Shown: piece by piece, positions 5,911-14,136 of the stretch
How positions within the stretch are numbered: the first letter of the stretch is position 1
How the letters are laid out: each line of letters opens with the position of its first letter
IMG/VR virus record: IMGVR_UViG_3300025949_000492
Location: 1 to 27,283 of that record
Direction: 5' to 3' (one strand)
Length of the DNA stretch: 27,283 nt
From: a virus
Translations under genes and position numbers: made by a program
The notes under the pieces: generated by a model
Database searches by the model: none
Told to the model about the DNA's origin: nothing
Seen by the model: only the letters and a program-made list of their open reading frames with translations

Positions 5911-6801
5911 GTGCTGTTTAAAACCACCGATAAGGTCACCGGTAAGGTACTCAAAACCAGCCGCCCGCTGCTGATCAATGCGAAGGACGCTTACGTGCGC
6001 CCTTCACAGGGCAAAGATTGGTTCAGCACTACGACTACCATTTGGCAAGTGGATGAACTAATCAAGAGGCGTGTGAGGGACTGGCGTCGGCTGACAGGTG
6101 AGACCGGCCATACAGGGGCCCGTGACGGCGTGTTCCGCGCTGATCATGAGTCGGTGTACACGGGCACCCATTCAGTGTTTCCAGCCCCATTGATGGAAAT
6201 GATCATCGTCAGATACGGGGGTGCACATGGTTCTTCTATACTTGATGCTTTTGCTGGCGGCCCTCCTCGCGGGTTGGTCTCTAGCATCATGGGTCATCGT
6301 TATACGGGATTCGAAATACGACAAGAACAAATAGACGAAAATGAGGCGTTGCTTAAAACCCTGAAACTGAAGGGAGCACGCTATGTCAAGGACGACGGTC
6401 GTTTTCTGGACATTGATGAGCAGTTTGATTGTGCCATTACTTGTCCACCTTATTTTGACTTAGAGGTTTACAGCGAGCAGCAAGACGACATCAGCAACTT
6501 GGGCAACTACGATGAGTTCAATGCCAGCATGTGGCTTTGTGCTCAAGCCCACCGTGAGCGGATGAAGCCCGGTGCCTTTGTGTGCATCATTGTGGGCTTG
6601 TTTCGTGACAAGCGTGGTGAACTGATTGACTTCCCAGCTGACACGGTTGAGAATTTCCGTGATGCAGGCTTCCTGTACTGGCAACATATTATCCTGTCCA
6701 AAAACTTTGCATCAGCCGCCGTCAGGGCAGGCAATGCTTGGAAGGGTCATAAATTGGTCCCACGTCATGAGAACTTGTTGATCTTCAAAACCCCTGAGTA
6801 G
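5911..6801 (+). CDS. DNA amino-methyltransferase
   Basis: The 296-aa protein has the S-adenosylmethionine-binding motif I L-D-A-F-A-G-G-P-P-R-G at residues 111-121, an acidic residue after strand 2 in G-F-E-I-R (133-137), and catalytic motif IV T-C-P-P-Y-F at 177-182. T/S-P-P-Y is typical of N4-cytosine or some N6-adenine methyltransferases. The usual motif I is F-A-G-S-G-T; here proline-proline replaces the small residues. The start is GTG directly after the previous stop. Target sequence is not readable. It could protect phage DNA from restriction or alter host regulation. No cognate endonuclease gene is nearby. Confidence 0.8.
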   Translation: MLFKTTDKVTGKVLKTSRPLLINAKDAYVRPSQGKDWFSTTTTIWQVDELIKRRVRDWRRLTGETGHTGARDGVFRADHESVYTGTHSVFPAPLMEMIIVRYGGAHGSSILDAFAGGPPRGLVSSIMGHRYTGFEIRQEQIDENEALLKTLKLKGARYVKDDGRFLDIDEQFDCAITCPPYFDLEVYSEQQDDISNLGNYDEFNASMWLCAQAHRERMKPGAFVCIIVGLFRDKRGELIDFPADTVENFRDAGFLYWQHIILSKNFASAAVRAGNAWKGHKLVPRHENLLIFKTPE

Positions 6802-6803
6802 CC

Positions 6804-7028
6804 ATGCACGAGCTGGAAGACAAGCTTGAGGTTGAAACGCCGCTAGGGCGCGGCAAAGCCATCTTGGTTTCTGAGTCTGACTACGACACATTTTGGACGG
6901 TCGTATTAGACGATAGCTGCGCCATTGTAACTTTCCGCCAGCACGAGCTTAAAGTGGTCCGCAACTACGGCATGGGCTGGGGCATGAGTGTTAGGGAATT
7001 GGAAGCAGTTATAAAGGCGAGCAAATGA
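6804..7028 (+). CDS. Small beta-rich phage hypothetical protein
   Basis: The 74-aa protein reads as a small beta-barrel: V-E-T-P-L-G-R-G-K-A-I-L-V (residues 9-21), then W-T-V-V-L-D-D-S, then F-R-Q-H-E-L-K-V-V-R-N. Similar short phage proteins are annotated only as hypothetical. It starts two bases after the methyltransferase stop and overlaps the next gene by ATGA, so it is co-translated with both. No catalytic motif is visible. Confidence 0.6.
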   Translation: MHELEDKLEVETPLGRGKAILVSESDYDTFWTVVLDDSCAIVTFRQHELKVVRNYGMGWGMSVRELEAVIKASK

Positions 7029-7318
7029 GCATTGATCCAATCGATCTGTTGGTGATTATTGGTTTGGGTTTGATAGGTATCTTTTCTTTGAAAGCTCTAT
7101 TTAGACCTGACCGCCATGAACTTAAATATGAGGAGGATGAAATGCCTGATCGTGACTTGTGTTTTGCAATCGAGAATGCTGAGCCAGATAGGGCTTTGGC
7201 TGCCAAAGTCAAATGCCTTGAGTGGGCCATCGGCATGTGTAATGACGATGCTGACAAAGCGGTTAAAGATGCTCAAAAGTTCTGGGCATTTATGTCCTTA
7301 GAACCTGAGGACAAGTAA
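7025..7318 (+). CDS. Membrane-anchored protein with internal start
   Basis: The 97-aa product has an N-terminal transmembrane helix (about residues 5-24), a short basic linker, and a soluble helical domain from about residue 40 with A-A-K-V-K-C-L-E-W-A-I-G-M-C and a Trp/Phe-rich end. A second in-frame ATG at 7142 has a better ribosome site (AGGAGG at 7131-7136) than the first and would make a 58-aa soluble form lacking the anchor. Both products may be made. It overlaps the sliding clamp gene by TAATG. The family is unknown. Confidence 0.6.
   Translation: MSIDPIDLLVIIGLGLIGIFSLKALFRPDRHELKYEEDEMPDRDLCFAIENAEPDRALAAKVKCLEWAIGMCNDDADKAVKDAQKFWAFMSLEPEDK
7131..7144 (+). promoter_or_regulatory. 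Strong internal ribosome binding site
   Basis: AGGAGG (7131-7136) lies five bases before an in-frame ATG at 7142 inside the gene at 7025-7318. It is one of the best Shine-Dalgarno sequences in the window. It would start a 58-aa form without the transmembrane helix. Confidence 0.5.
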
Positions 7319-8334
7319 TGAACCGCGCTGAACTCGTCAAAACACTGGAACTGGTCAAGCCCGCCTTGGCCAGTAAAAATCTGGTACCCATATTCCAGTC
7401 ATTCACCTTCACCACCGGTTCGGTGTCCGCCTATGACGACACCATTGCCATTGTGGGGCCGTGTGAGATTGAAGAAGCTTGTGGCATTCACGGCAACACG
7501 CTGCTGGGCATCCTGTCAAACATCAGTGCTGAAGAAGTCAGCCTTGAACTGAAAGCCGACACCGCCATCCTGAGCGCTGGCAAGTCAGTGACCAAGTTGC
7601 CGTTTGACAGTGAGGATAATTTTATCTTCAAGGAGCCTACTGGCAAATGGGACTTCAAGGTGCCGTTCACTCAATCGCTGTTTGAAGCGATGGAACTGTG
7701 CCTTGAGACTGTTTCAGTAGATGAGACACAAGCCGCGCTGCACGGTGTGACCATTGATGGCAACAAACTCTACTCCTGCAACGGTGACACCATCACCCGT
7801 GTGCAAATCAAGGAAGGCAGTAAGGGCCGCGTGCTGATGCCCACTCAGTTCTGCACCTCCGTGGTGAAGCTGTGGTCCAGCCTTGAAATGACGAAGGGCA
7901 TTCTCCACTTTAATGACGAGTGGGTGTGGGCCAACTTTGAAGATTGGGCTGTCTATGGCCGCGTGCTTGTGGTTGACAACCCCATTGATTTCGAAGCGCT
8001 GATCAAGCGCACCATCAAGGATAAGGTGCCCACGCAGGCCGTGCCAGATGGGTTTTCTGAAGCCCTGTCACGGGCCCGCATTTTGGCTGACCCTGAAAGC
8101 AAAATGACTTCCGCCACGGTCAGTAAGGGCAGGCTTAAACTCACCACTGAGACTCACATGGGTGAAATCAAGGATGATCTGGCTTTCAAAGGTCACCCTG
8201 ACGTGGAAGCCAATGTGAACGCCAGCCACCTGTACCGGGCCCTCCAGCACTGTGACAAGTTCGCCATTCATGAGAACTGCACCGTGTTTGAAAAGGGCAC
8301 TGAAGTGCTCCAACTCGTCAGCAATATGGGCTAA
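7318..8334 (+). CDS. DNA polymerase sliding clamp (DnaN-like)
   Basis: The 338-aa protein has the length and pattern of a DNA polymerase III beta-like clamp, slightly shorter than bacterial DnaN (about 366 aa). Telling features are the N-terminal helix and strand (residues 1-45), the domain-1 segment around L-P-F-D (95-98), and internal repetition of beta-alpha units, with domain 2 opening around F-T-Q-S-L-F-E-A-M (120-128). Clamps lack catalytic motifs, so the call rests on overall pattern and on neighbours: polymerase immediately downstream and a clamp loader at 12469. It overlaps the polymerase gene by TAATG. The ring should tether the family A polymerase, an unusual pairing. Confidence 0.75.
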   Translation: MNRAELVKTLELVKPALASKNLVPIFQSFTFTTGSVSAYDDTIAIVGPCEIEEACGIHGNTLLGILSNISAEEVSLELKADTAILSAGKSVTKLPFDSEDNFIFKEPTGKWDFKVPFTQSLFEAMELCLETVSVDETQAALHGVTIDGNKLYSCNGDTITRVQIKEGSKGRVLMPTQFCTSVVKLWSSLEMTKGILHFNDEWVWANFEDWAVYGRVLVVDNPIDFEALIKRTIKDKVPTQAVPDGFSEALSRARILADPESKMTSATVSKGRLKLTTETHMGEIKDDLAFKGHPDVEANVNASHLYRALQHCDKFAIHENCTVFEKGTEVLQLVSNMG

Positions 8335-10961
8335 TGAGTTTTTTCTTCTCAGAAAAGAAACGCAAGCAAGTTGCGAAGCGGGGGGCAACCCCCGTCAAAG
8401 CCACGCAGGCAGGCAGGGCCAGCAAGGACAGCCTTACTCGGTTGGGCTGCCGCGCCTGCCCGCTTGACAAGGATAATAATTGCACCCCCAAGATGCCGCC
8501 TGAGTTGCGCGGTACCGGTGGTGTGTACTTCCTCAGTGAAGGCCCCAGTGAGCGGGATGACGAAATAGGCAAACCGTTACGTGACGCCAGCGGCGTGATG
8601 CTGCGCGGCTTGCTGGGCTCACTCAAATCAGTTGCTAGCTTCGATCAAGTCATCAGGGATTATGATCACTACAAGGAACAGCCTTCATGGGTTGCCATGG
8701 AGTGCTGCCGTGGTCTGGTGACCAAATCAATTGAAGAGGCCAAGCCCAAACTCATTGTGGGATTGGGCATCCTGCCATTGCAATGGATGCTCAACAACAG
8801 TGACATGGTAGGACTTCGTGGCCGCGTGTTTGCGGTCAAGGTAGGCAATCATTCTTGTTGGTTCATGCCCACCTATCACCCGCAACATGTCATAGACAAG
8901 GCATTTGAGGGGCAGGACCCCATCCGCAGCAAACTGGGCGTTTGCCTCAAGTTTGACCTGCAACGGGCGAACCAACTATTTGAGGACCTGCCACCGGCCC
9001 AAATTGATACCCCACAACAGGTTAGGGCGGGCGTACAGGCGTTTAATGGGTCAGGGGCGGGGCAACTAGCCAAGGTTTTAAAGCTTATCAGTGAGGCCCG
9101 CAGGGCACCTGAAAAGGCTGTTGATTTGGAAACGTTCCCCCTCAGGCCATACTCTGCCGGGGCAAAGGTGCTGACGTGCGCCCTGAGCTTTGAAAGCACC
9201 AATTTTGCCTTCGCAATTGACCACCCCAAGGCGGGTTGGAAACCTGATGAAAAGAAGGCCATCAAAGAAGCCTTACGTGATCTCCTGTCAGACAAAACCA
9301 CCATCATTGCCCACAATACTCCGTTTGAAGTGGAGTGGTTTATTTATCTGCTGGGCAAAGATGTAATTTTCCATGATGTGTGGGAATGCACCATGATGCA
9401 GGCTCACTTCCTAGATGAGCGGCGTGGCAAACGCGGGGGTAATGATGAACAATTCCAGCCGAATCCTTATCAAGCGCTTGACTTTCTCGTCAAACAACAT
9501 TTTGGCATCTCCTATAAGTCTCTATTTAAGCTTGATCGTAGGCATATGGACAAGGCTGATTTGGATGAGACGCTTATCTATAATGGTGCCGACACAAAAT
9601 ATACGCTTAGATTGTTTAAAATACAACGAACACTCCTATCAAATACTGGTCTCCGGCACGCCTACGACGAAGCTTTACCACGTCAGGTATCGGTTGCACT
9701 GATGCAATCACTGGGCATTGACATTGATCAATCCCAGAACAAGCAAATGAGGAGGTTATTGAAAAGTGAAATATCTCACATTAAGGGAAAGATATCAGGA
9801 ATACCTGAGGTTAAGGATTACGTTGCTCGAAACAAAACTTTCAATCCTGCATCTCAGCCAGAAGTTATCAAAATCTTCGAAGACTACCTCAAGGTCGGAA
9901 AGCAGCTTATCAACTCAGAAGGCAAAAAGACCGTCGACAAAGGCACACTTGCCCGAATCAAGCACCCCCTAGCCAAGCACATTGACGAGTTCAGGAACCG
10001 GAGCAAGTTAAAGTCCACTTATGTGGACGTGTTCCGACTTGGTAAGGGCGCATTCATTTATCCTGACCGCAAGATACACCCTACCTGCAACACCACCTTT
10101 GCTGAAACCGGTCGGACAAGTTCGGACACGCCAAACAATCAGAACTGGCCCTCACGCAACGATAAGTGGGTCAGGCGTCAGGTGGTGGCTGCGAAGGGCT
10201 ATGTACTTGTGGCCTTTGACTATGGCCAGCTGGAAGCCTGCACCGGGGCAATGTGTTCCAAGGATAAGTCCTTCGTCAAGGCCCTGTGGGAGGACTATGA
10301 CATCCACATGGAGTGGGCGAAGCGCGCTGCCTACCTGCATCCAGCCTTCATAGGCGGCAAGCACATGTTGGATGACAAAGACACCATGAAGGGTTGGCGC
10401 AGCCTGATCAAGAACAAGCTGGTGTTCCCTGCCTTTTTCGGCGCAGCCAAAGAATCCATTGCTGGTTACATCCTTGACGCCACTGGCGTGGAAGTGCCGC
10501 AGCACGTCAACAACAAGCTGTTTGATGAATTCTGGACTACCTTCAATGGCTTTGGCAATTGGCAGAAGCGCCTCATGTCAGGCTACTACGAAACCGGTTA
10601 CGTGGAAAGCCCCACTGGGCGCAGAAGGCATTACCCGTTGGGCCGCAGTCAGGCTATCAACTACCCAATTCAATCCGTGGCGTGTGACATCGTCTGCCGT
10701 GCCATGTGCACCCTGTCGGCAATGGCAGCTGAAACCGGCAAATGGTATTTGCATCCAATCATGAACATTCATGACGATCTGACGTTTGCTATCCCTGATG
10801 ATGACAAGCTTCTTGATGAAGCCATAGAAACCATCTACCGAGTCATGTTGAACCCGTCGTATGACTTTGTGAACGTGCCCCTGTCAGTGTCTTGCTCGGT
10901 TGGCAACAATTGGCTTGAGATGACCGAAATGGGCAAATTCTGGTCACACAAGGATCTCTGA
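8334..10961 (+). CDS. UDG-like / 3'-5' exonuclease / family A DNA polymerase
   Basis: This 875-aa protein is the replicative polymerase. An N-terminal uracil-DNA-glycosylase-superfamily domain (about residues 30-215) has C39-x2-C42, a third Cys at 50 and a C-C pair near 124-125, plus S-E-G-P-S and H-P-Q motifs (family 4-like), although the usual catalytic G-E-A-P-G is altered. The exonuclease follows, with D264-x-E266 (Exo I), A-H-N-T near 325 (Exo II) and Y-N-G-A-D (Exo III). Polymerase motifs are D-Y-G-Q-L-E from 629 (A), R689...K...F-P-A-F-F-G (B) and H813-D-D (C). Phenylalanine at the motif B aromatic position is typical of many PolA proteins. It starts within the clamp stop codon. Confidence 0.9.
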   Translation: MSFFFSEKKRKQVAKRGATPVKATQAGRASKDSLTRLGCRACPLDKDNNCTPKMPPELRGTGGVYFLSEGPSERDDEIGKPLRDASGVMLRGLLGSLKSVASFDQVIRDYDHYKEQPSWVAMECCRGLVTKSIEEAKPKLIVGLGILPLQWMLNNSDMVGLRGRVFAVKVGNHSCWFMPTYHPQHVIDKAFEGQDPIRSKLGVCLKFDLQRANQLFEDLPPAQIDTPQQVRAGVQAFNGSGAGQLAKVLKLISEARRAPEKAVDLETFPLRPYSAGAKVLTCALSFESTNFAFAIDHPKAGWKPDEKKAIKEALRDLLSDKTTIIAHNTPFEVEWFIYLLGKDVIFHDVWECTMMQAHFLDERRGKRGGNDEQFQPNPYQALDFLVKQHFGISYKSLFKLDRRHMDKADLDETLIYNGADTKYTLRLFKIQRTLLSNTGLRHAYDEALPRQVSVALMQSLGIDIDQSQNKQMRRLLKSEISHIKGKISGIPEVKDYVARNKTFNPASQPEVIKIFEDYLKVGKQLINSEGKKTVDKGTLARIKHPLAKHIDEFRNRSKLKSTYVDVFRLGKGAFIYPDRKIHPTCNTTFAETGRTSSDTPNNQNWPSRNDKWVRRQVVAAKGYVLVAFDYGQLEACTGAMCSKDKSFVKALWEDYDIHMEWAKRAAYLHPAFIGGKHMLDDKDTMKGWRSLIKNKLVFPAFFGAAKESIAGYILDATGVEVPQHVNNKLFDEFWTTFNGFGNWQKRLMSGYYETGYVESPTGRRRHYPLGRSQAINYPIQSVACDIVCRAMCTLSAMAAETGKWYLHPIMNIHDDLTFAIPDDDKLLDEAIETIYRVMLNPSYDFVNVPLSVSCSVGNNWLEMTEMGKFWSHKDL

Positions 10962-11326
10962 TGGCTAATGTCTATATTGCTTCACTTTACAGCACCATCG
11001 AACAGATGCGTGAAGTAGCCAAACGTCTGACTGAAGCAGGTCACATCGTAACGTCACGCTGGCTTGACGGCAGTGAAGAGCACATGACTCGTGAGGCCGC
11101 AGCCTTAATGGATGTGGCTGATGTAGATTTTGCTGATGTTGTCTTATCTTTCACACTGCCTCGTAAAACCATGCACAATGGTGGTGGCAGGCATTGGGAG
11201 TTTGGCTACGCTTACGGCACCGGCAAACGGAACATCATTGTGGGCCCCAAGGGGGAGCACGTCTTTCATTACCTCCCCAGTGTTGAACACTTTGAAACGC
11301 TTGAAGAAGCGATTGGAGCCCTCTGA
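10961..11326 (+). CDS. Nucleoside 2-deoxyribosyltransferase-like protein
   Basis: The 121-aa protein has the Rossmann-like pattern of nucleoside 2-deoxyribosyltransferases and related nucleotide N-glycosidases: Y-I-A-S at the start (residues 5-8), A-D-V-V-L-S-F in the middle (58-64), and G-G-R-H-W-E-F-G-Y-A-Y-G-T-G-K (75-89), where Glu80 fits the catalytic glutamate. Members exchange or cleave the base-sugar bond of deoxynucleosides or their phosphates. In phages they occur in nucleotide salvage or in hypermodified-DNA pathways. It overlaps both the polymerase stop and the MazG-like start, which ties it to DNA synthesis. Confidence 0.75.
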   Translation: MANVYIASLYSTIEQMREVAKRLTEAGHIVTSRWLDGSEEHMTREAAALMDVADVDFADVVLSFTLPRKTMHNGGGRHWEFGYAYGTGKRNIIVGPKGEHVFHYLPSVEHFETLEEAIGAL

Positions 11327-11655
11327 TGCTTACTTTCGAACAAATCATTGAAGCCAACCGTACTCGCCAAAAAGAGTGGGACCCGGCCAGCGTCTTGACT
11401 TTGAGTTTCAAGGCCACGGAGCTCGCAGGTGAGATCGGTGAGGCATGCAATGTGATCAAGAAGCTTGAACGTGAGCGCCTTGGGTTGCCGGGCAGCCGCG
11501 CCACGGTGCAGGATCTCGCTGATGAATTGGCAGATGGCATCATTTGCCTGATGCTCGTCGCCATTCACCCCACCGTCAACATTGACCTTGAAGCGGCCAT
11601 TATCCGCAAGTTCAACGCATCGTCAGATAAGCTGGGTTTGGAAACACGCCTGTGA
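11326..11655 (+). CDS. MazG-like nucleotide pyrophosphohydrolase
   Basis: The 109-aa all-helical protein carries the MazG/dUTPase-like metal pattern: E32 and E36-x2-E39 in one helix and E67-x2-D70 in the other. Such enzymes cleave NTPs or dNTPs to monophosphates; phage MazG has also been linked to lowering (p)ppGpp and to sanitising the pool. Which substrate applies is not visible. It overlaps the deoxyribosyltransferase gene (TGATG) and the J-domain gene (GTGA), so the three are translated together. Confidence 0.8.
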   Translation: MLTFEQIIEANRTRQKEWDPASVLTLSFKATELAGEIGEACNVIKKLERERLGLPGSRATVQDLADELADGIICLMLVAIHPTVNIDLEAAIIRKFNASSDKLGLETRL

Positions 11656-12290
11656 ACAATGATCCATATGACGTGCTCGGTATAGGCAAGGATGCCAGCC
11701 CTGAGGAAATCAAGGCTGCGTACCGGGCACGTTCAAAAGCGGCACATCCTGACGCTGGTGGCTCTGTTGAAGAGTTTCAACGGATAAAGTCCGCAAGCAT
11801 GGTGCTGCTTGACCCCTCAAAGCGGAAGCAGTTCGACGAGGAAGGCATCATTGATGATGGCGGCCCCGACAACAAGGTGACGAGGGCCACTGAGCAGGTT
11901 GCCCACTTCTTCATCCATCAAGTCAACACCCAAAACAATTTGGATTACTTTGACCTGATCACCGCTGCTGAGCATCACTTCAGGGCTGAGATTGCGCACT
12001 GCAATCAACGTATTCACGAAGGCAGTGTGCAGGTAGCCAGATTTGAGAAAGCCCTGTCCAAGCTGAAGATTAAAAAGGGCAGCGGCGTCATCAAAACCAT
12101 GATGACCCACCACATGGGTCAGATCAAGAAGGTGATGGCAGCCAATGAAGAGCAGATGGGCATATTCAAGATGTCCATTGCTATCTTGTCTGACTATGAC
12201 TTCGAACACATAAAGCCTCAAATATTGACAAACCAACAGGCACTCAACACCAATTCAATCTTTGGGCCCGGATTTTGGGGACAGCGATGA
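11652..12290 (+). CDS. J-domain (DnaJ-like) protein
   Basis: The 212-aa protein opens with a J domain (residues 4-62): P-Y-D-V-L-G, the helix E-I-K-A-A-Y-R, the invariant H32-P33-D34 tripeptide, and D-P-S-K-R-K-Q-F-D. J domains stimulate the ATPase of Hsp70 (DnaK). The remaining 150 residues are helical and lack the Gly/Phe, zinc-finger and client-binding domains of full DnaJ, so this is a specialised co-chaperone. Its place between MazG and the clamp loader suggests recruiting host DnaK to the replisome, by analogy with lambda replication; that is inference. The start is GTG overlapping the previous stop. Confidence 0.85.
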   Translation: MNNDPYDVLGIGKDASPEEIKAAYRARSKAAHPDAGGSVEEFQRIKSASMVLLDPSKRKQFDEEGIIDDGGPDNKVTRATEQVAHFFIHQVNTQNNLDYFDLITAAEHHFRAEIAHCNQRIHEGSVQVARFEKALSKLKIKKGSGVIKTMMTHHMGQIKKVMAANEEQMGIFKMSIAILSDYDFEHIKPQILTNQQALNTNSIFGPGFWGQR

Positions 12291-12472
12291 GAATTTCTCA
12301 TTGGAGAAAAAACAAAGCACTGACAATGCAGGAGGCTGTTGAACAATGCTCCCTTTCAACGGAGTCTCTCTTGGCTAATTTGCTCAAGCTCCTGATTAAC
12401 AGGAATATAATTTCAAATGCCGAACTTGAAGCATTGTTTGAACATGACTTCTCAGTAGAGGACGATAAGTGA
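12287..12472 (+). CDS. Small hypothetical protein
   Basis: The ATG at 12287 overlaps the J-domain stop (ATGA) and gives 61 aa, basic at the start and acidic at the end (E-D-D-K). It is helical, with an N-N-A-E-L-E-A-L-F type segment near the C-terminus. A TTG 12 bases upstream is also in frame, but the coupled ATG is better. It overlaps the clamp loader gene by GTGA. I do not recognise it; its position suggests a small replication accessory. Confidence 0.5.
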   Translation: MRISHWRKNKALTMQEAVEQCSLSTESLLANLLKLLINRNIISNAELEALFEHDFSVEDDK

Positions 12473-13416
12473 CTTCCCTACATGTCAAATACCGGCCTGA
12501 GACGTTTGATGACGTGTTAGGTCAAGATACAGCCGTCCGTTCACTCAAACGTGTGGTCAAGGATAGGCGTGGCAAGACGTTTCTGTTTGTTGGGCCAGCT
12601 GGCACCGGCAAAACCACGCTGGCACGCATCCTAGCCAATGAGTTCGCCGGGCAAACAAAGACACAGGCCAACGTCATTGAGCATGACGCAGCTACCAAAT
12701 CAGGAAAGGCTGATATCCAAGCCTTGGTGCAATCCACGCTGTACCGCGCCATTGGTGATAGCCCCGTCAAGTTCGTGATTATTGACGAGTGCCACAAGCT
12801 GTCATCAGACGCGTGGACCGTCTTCTTGAAGCCAACTGAAGAACCACCAGAACACGTCTACTATGCGTTTTGCACCACTGAGATGGGCAAGATACCCAAA
12901 GCCATCATTACCCGGTGCATGCGGTATGACCTGAAAGCAGTCAAGGAAGAGCTTATATTGGAGCTCCTGCTGAAGGTTGTTGATGCTGAGGGGTTTGATA
13001 CCTCAGATGAAATAATTGAAGCCATAGCCGAAGGCTGTGGCGGCAGCCCACGTCAGGCATTGGTGTTCCTAGAGGCCTGCCTTGGCTGTAAAGGCCTGTC
13101 TGAGGCGCGTGAAATCATGCGCAGCCATGGCCAGAGCAAGGAATTGATTGACCTAGCGCGTTGGCTGGTGGCTGGCAAAGGCCATTCATGGGCCGAGGCT
13201 GTCAAACACCTGAAAGCCTTAGAAGGGCAAGAAGCTGAGGGCTGTCGTATAGTCCTTATGAACTACTTTGCGGCTGTCTTGCTCAAAACCACCAATGACA
13301 AGCGGGCAGCTGATCTTTTGGCGATGATGGAGTGCTTCAAAACCCCATATTACTCACCTGAGAAGCTGGCACCCTTGCTGTTCTCAGTTGGGTTGGCAAT
13401 AAGGCTGGATACATGA
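12469..13416 (+). CDS. Clamp loader ATPase (DnaX-like)
   Basis: The 315-aa AAA+ protein matches DNA polymerase III gamma/tau-type loaders: Y-R-P-E-T-F-D-D-V-L-G-Q near residues 8-19, Walker A G-P-A-G-T-G-K-T-T (42-50), Walker B I-I-D-E-C-H-K (104-110), a T-T-E sensor 1 segment, the I-T-R-C motif equivalent to the S-R-C arginine finger, and sensor 2 G-G-S-P-R-Q-A-L. The zinc module of bacterial DnaX is missing, and it is far shorter than tau (about 640 aa), as in other phage loaders. No second loader subunit was seen. It should load the clamp at 7318. The start is GTG. Confidence 0.88.
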   Translation: MTSLHVKYRPETFDDVLGQDTAVRSLKRVVKDRRGKTFLFVGPAGTGKTTLARILANEFAGQTKTQANVIEHDAATKSGKADIQALVQSTLYRAIGDSPVKFVIIDECHKLSSDAWTVFLKPTEEPPEHVYYAFCTTEMGKIPKAIITRCMRYDLKAVKEELILELLLKVVDAEGFDTSDEIIEAIAEGCGGSPRQALVFLEACLGCKGLSEAREIMRSHGQSKELIDLARWLVAGKGHSWAEAVKHLKALEGQEAEGCRIVLMNYFAAVLLKTTNDKRAADLLAMMECFKTPYYSPEKLAPLLFSVGLAIRLDT

Positions 13417-13661
13417 GAAATCTGACAATCAAGGCCGTGGTCATCACGGATGGTGACAACTACTTTATCCACGGTTCAAATACTGAAACATCAGCTGAGA
13501 TGTTCAAGGCCATGTCACCCATTTGGAAATTTGATCCGTCAACTGAGACGGCTCATTTCGTTGAGATTGAAATAACCCTTCCTGAACTTGAAAACGTCCA
13601 AGCATTAGAAGATGCATCCTTGGACCACAAAGTTGAAACTGACCGTGCTGACTCTGAGTGA
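13413..13661 (+). CDS. Conserved phage hypothetical protein
   Basis: The 82-aa protein is mixed beta with a strongly acidic C-terminal third. I-K-A-V-V-I-T-D-G-D-N-Y-F-I-H-G (residues 6-21) followed by M-F-K-A-M-S-P-I-W and F-D-P-S-T-E-T-A-H-F-V-E-I-E is a pattern I recall in small phage proteins next to replication genes, with no known role. It overlaps the clamp loader stop (ATGA) and the following gene by 50 bases. Confidence 0.6.
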   Translation: MRNLTIKAVVITDGDNYFIHGSNTETSAEMFKAMSPIWKFDPSTETAHFVEIEITLPELENVQALEDASLDHKVETDRADSE

Positions 13662-14136
13662 CCTGAAAGATCAATTGGCCATAGACAAATCGGTGCTGGA
13701 TGATGAAGTCATCCGGCAACCGGTGCTGTTCTATACCGTCAGTGAGATGGTGACTGAAGCCATTGCTGAACGTGATGCCGCCAAGGAAGAGCTCAATTCA
13801 GTGGACGCTGACTTGGACAACCAATGGCGCAAGAAGCTGGCTAAGGAGTCAAAAAGCCGGGTAACTGATGCCGTCATTAAAAGCTGCGTCCAAACCAGCC
13901 TAGCGCATGAGAAGGCCTTTGCCGTGTGGCTTGAAGCCAAGACAAAGGCCGACAGGTTGATAGCCCTCAAGGAAGCCTTTCAGGCCCGCAGCTACATGCT
14001 GCGTGACTTGGTCGCCCTATATTCTGCCAATTACTATGAGGAAGCTTCTGTGAAGCCTACCAAGGTGCAAGAAGCTTCTCACGCCGCTGCAAACCGCGTT
14101 CGTATGTCCAATGCGAGAGCAGCAAGAGGTAAGTGA
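13612..14136 (+). CDS. UvsY-like recombination mediator candidate
   Basis: The protein is up to 174 aa, helical and charged, with no cysteine-rich or membrane region. Its C-terminal helix L-K-E-A-F-Q-A-R-S-Y-M-L-R-D-L-V (about residues 123-138) resembles the end of T4 UvsY, and its central helices also have UvsY-like spacing; the match is weak. UvsY loads UvsX onto SSB-covered DNA, and both partners are encoded nearby (14267 and 17065). Start choice is uncertain: ATG 13612 overlaps the previous gene by 50 bases, while TTG 13633 or GTG 13645 would shorten the overlap. None has a good ribosome site. Confidence 0.45.
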   Translation: MHPWTTKLKLTVLTLSDLKDQLAIDKSVLDDEVIRQPVLFYTVSEMVTEAIAERDAAKEELNSVDADLDNQWRKKLAKESKSRVTDAVIKSCVQTSLAHEKAFAVWLEAKTKADRLIALKEAFQARSYMLRDLVALYSANYYEEASVKPTKVQEASHAAANRVRMSNARAARGK

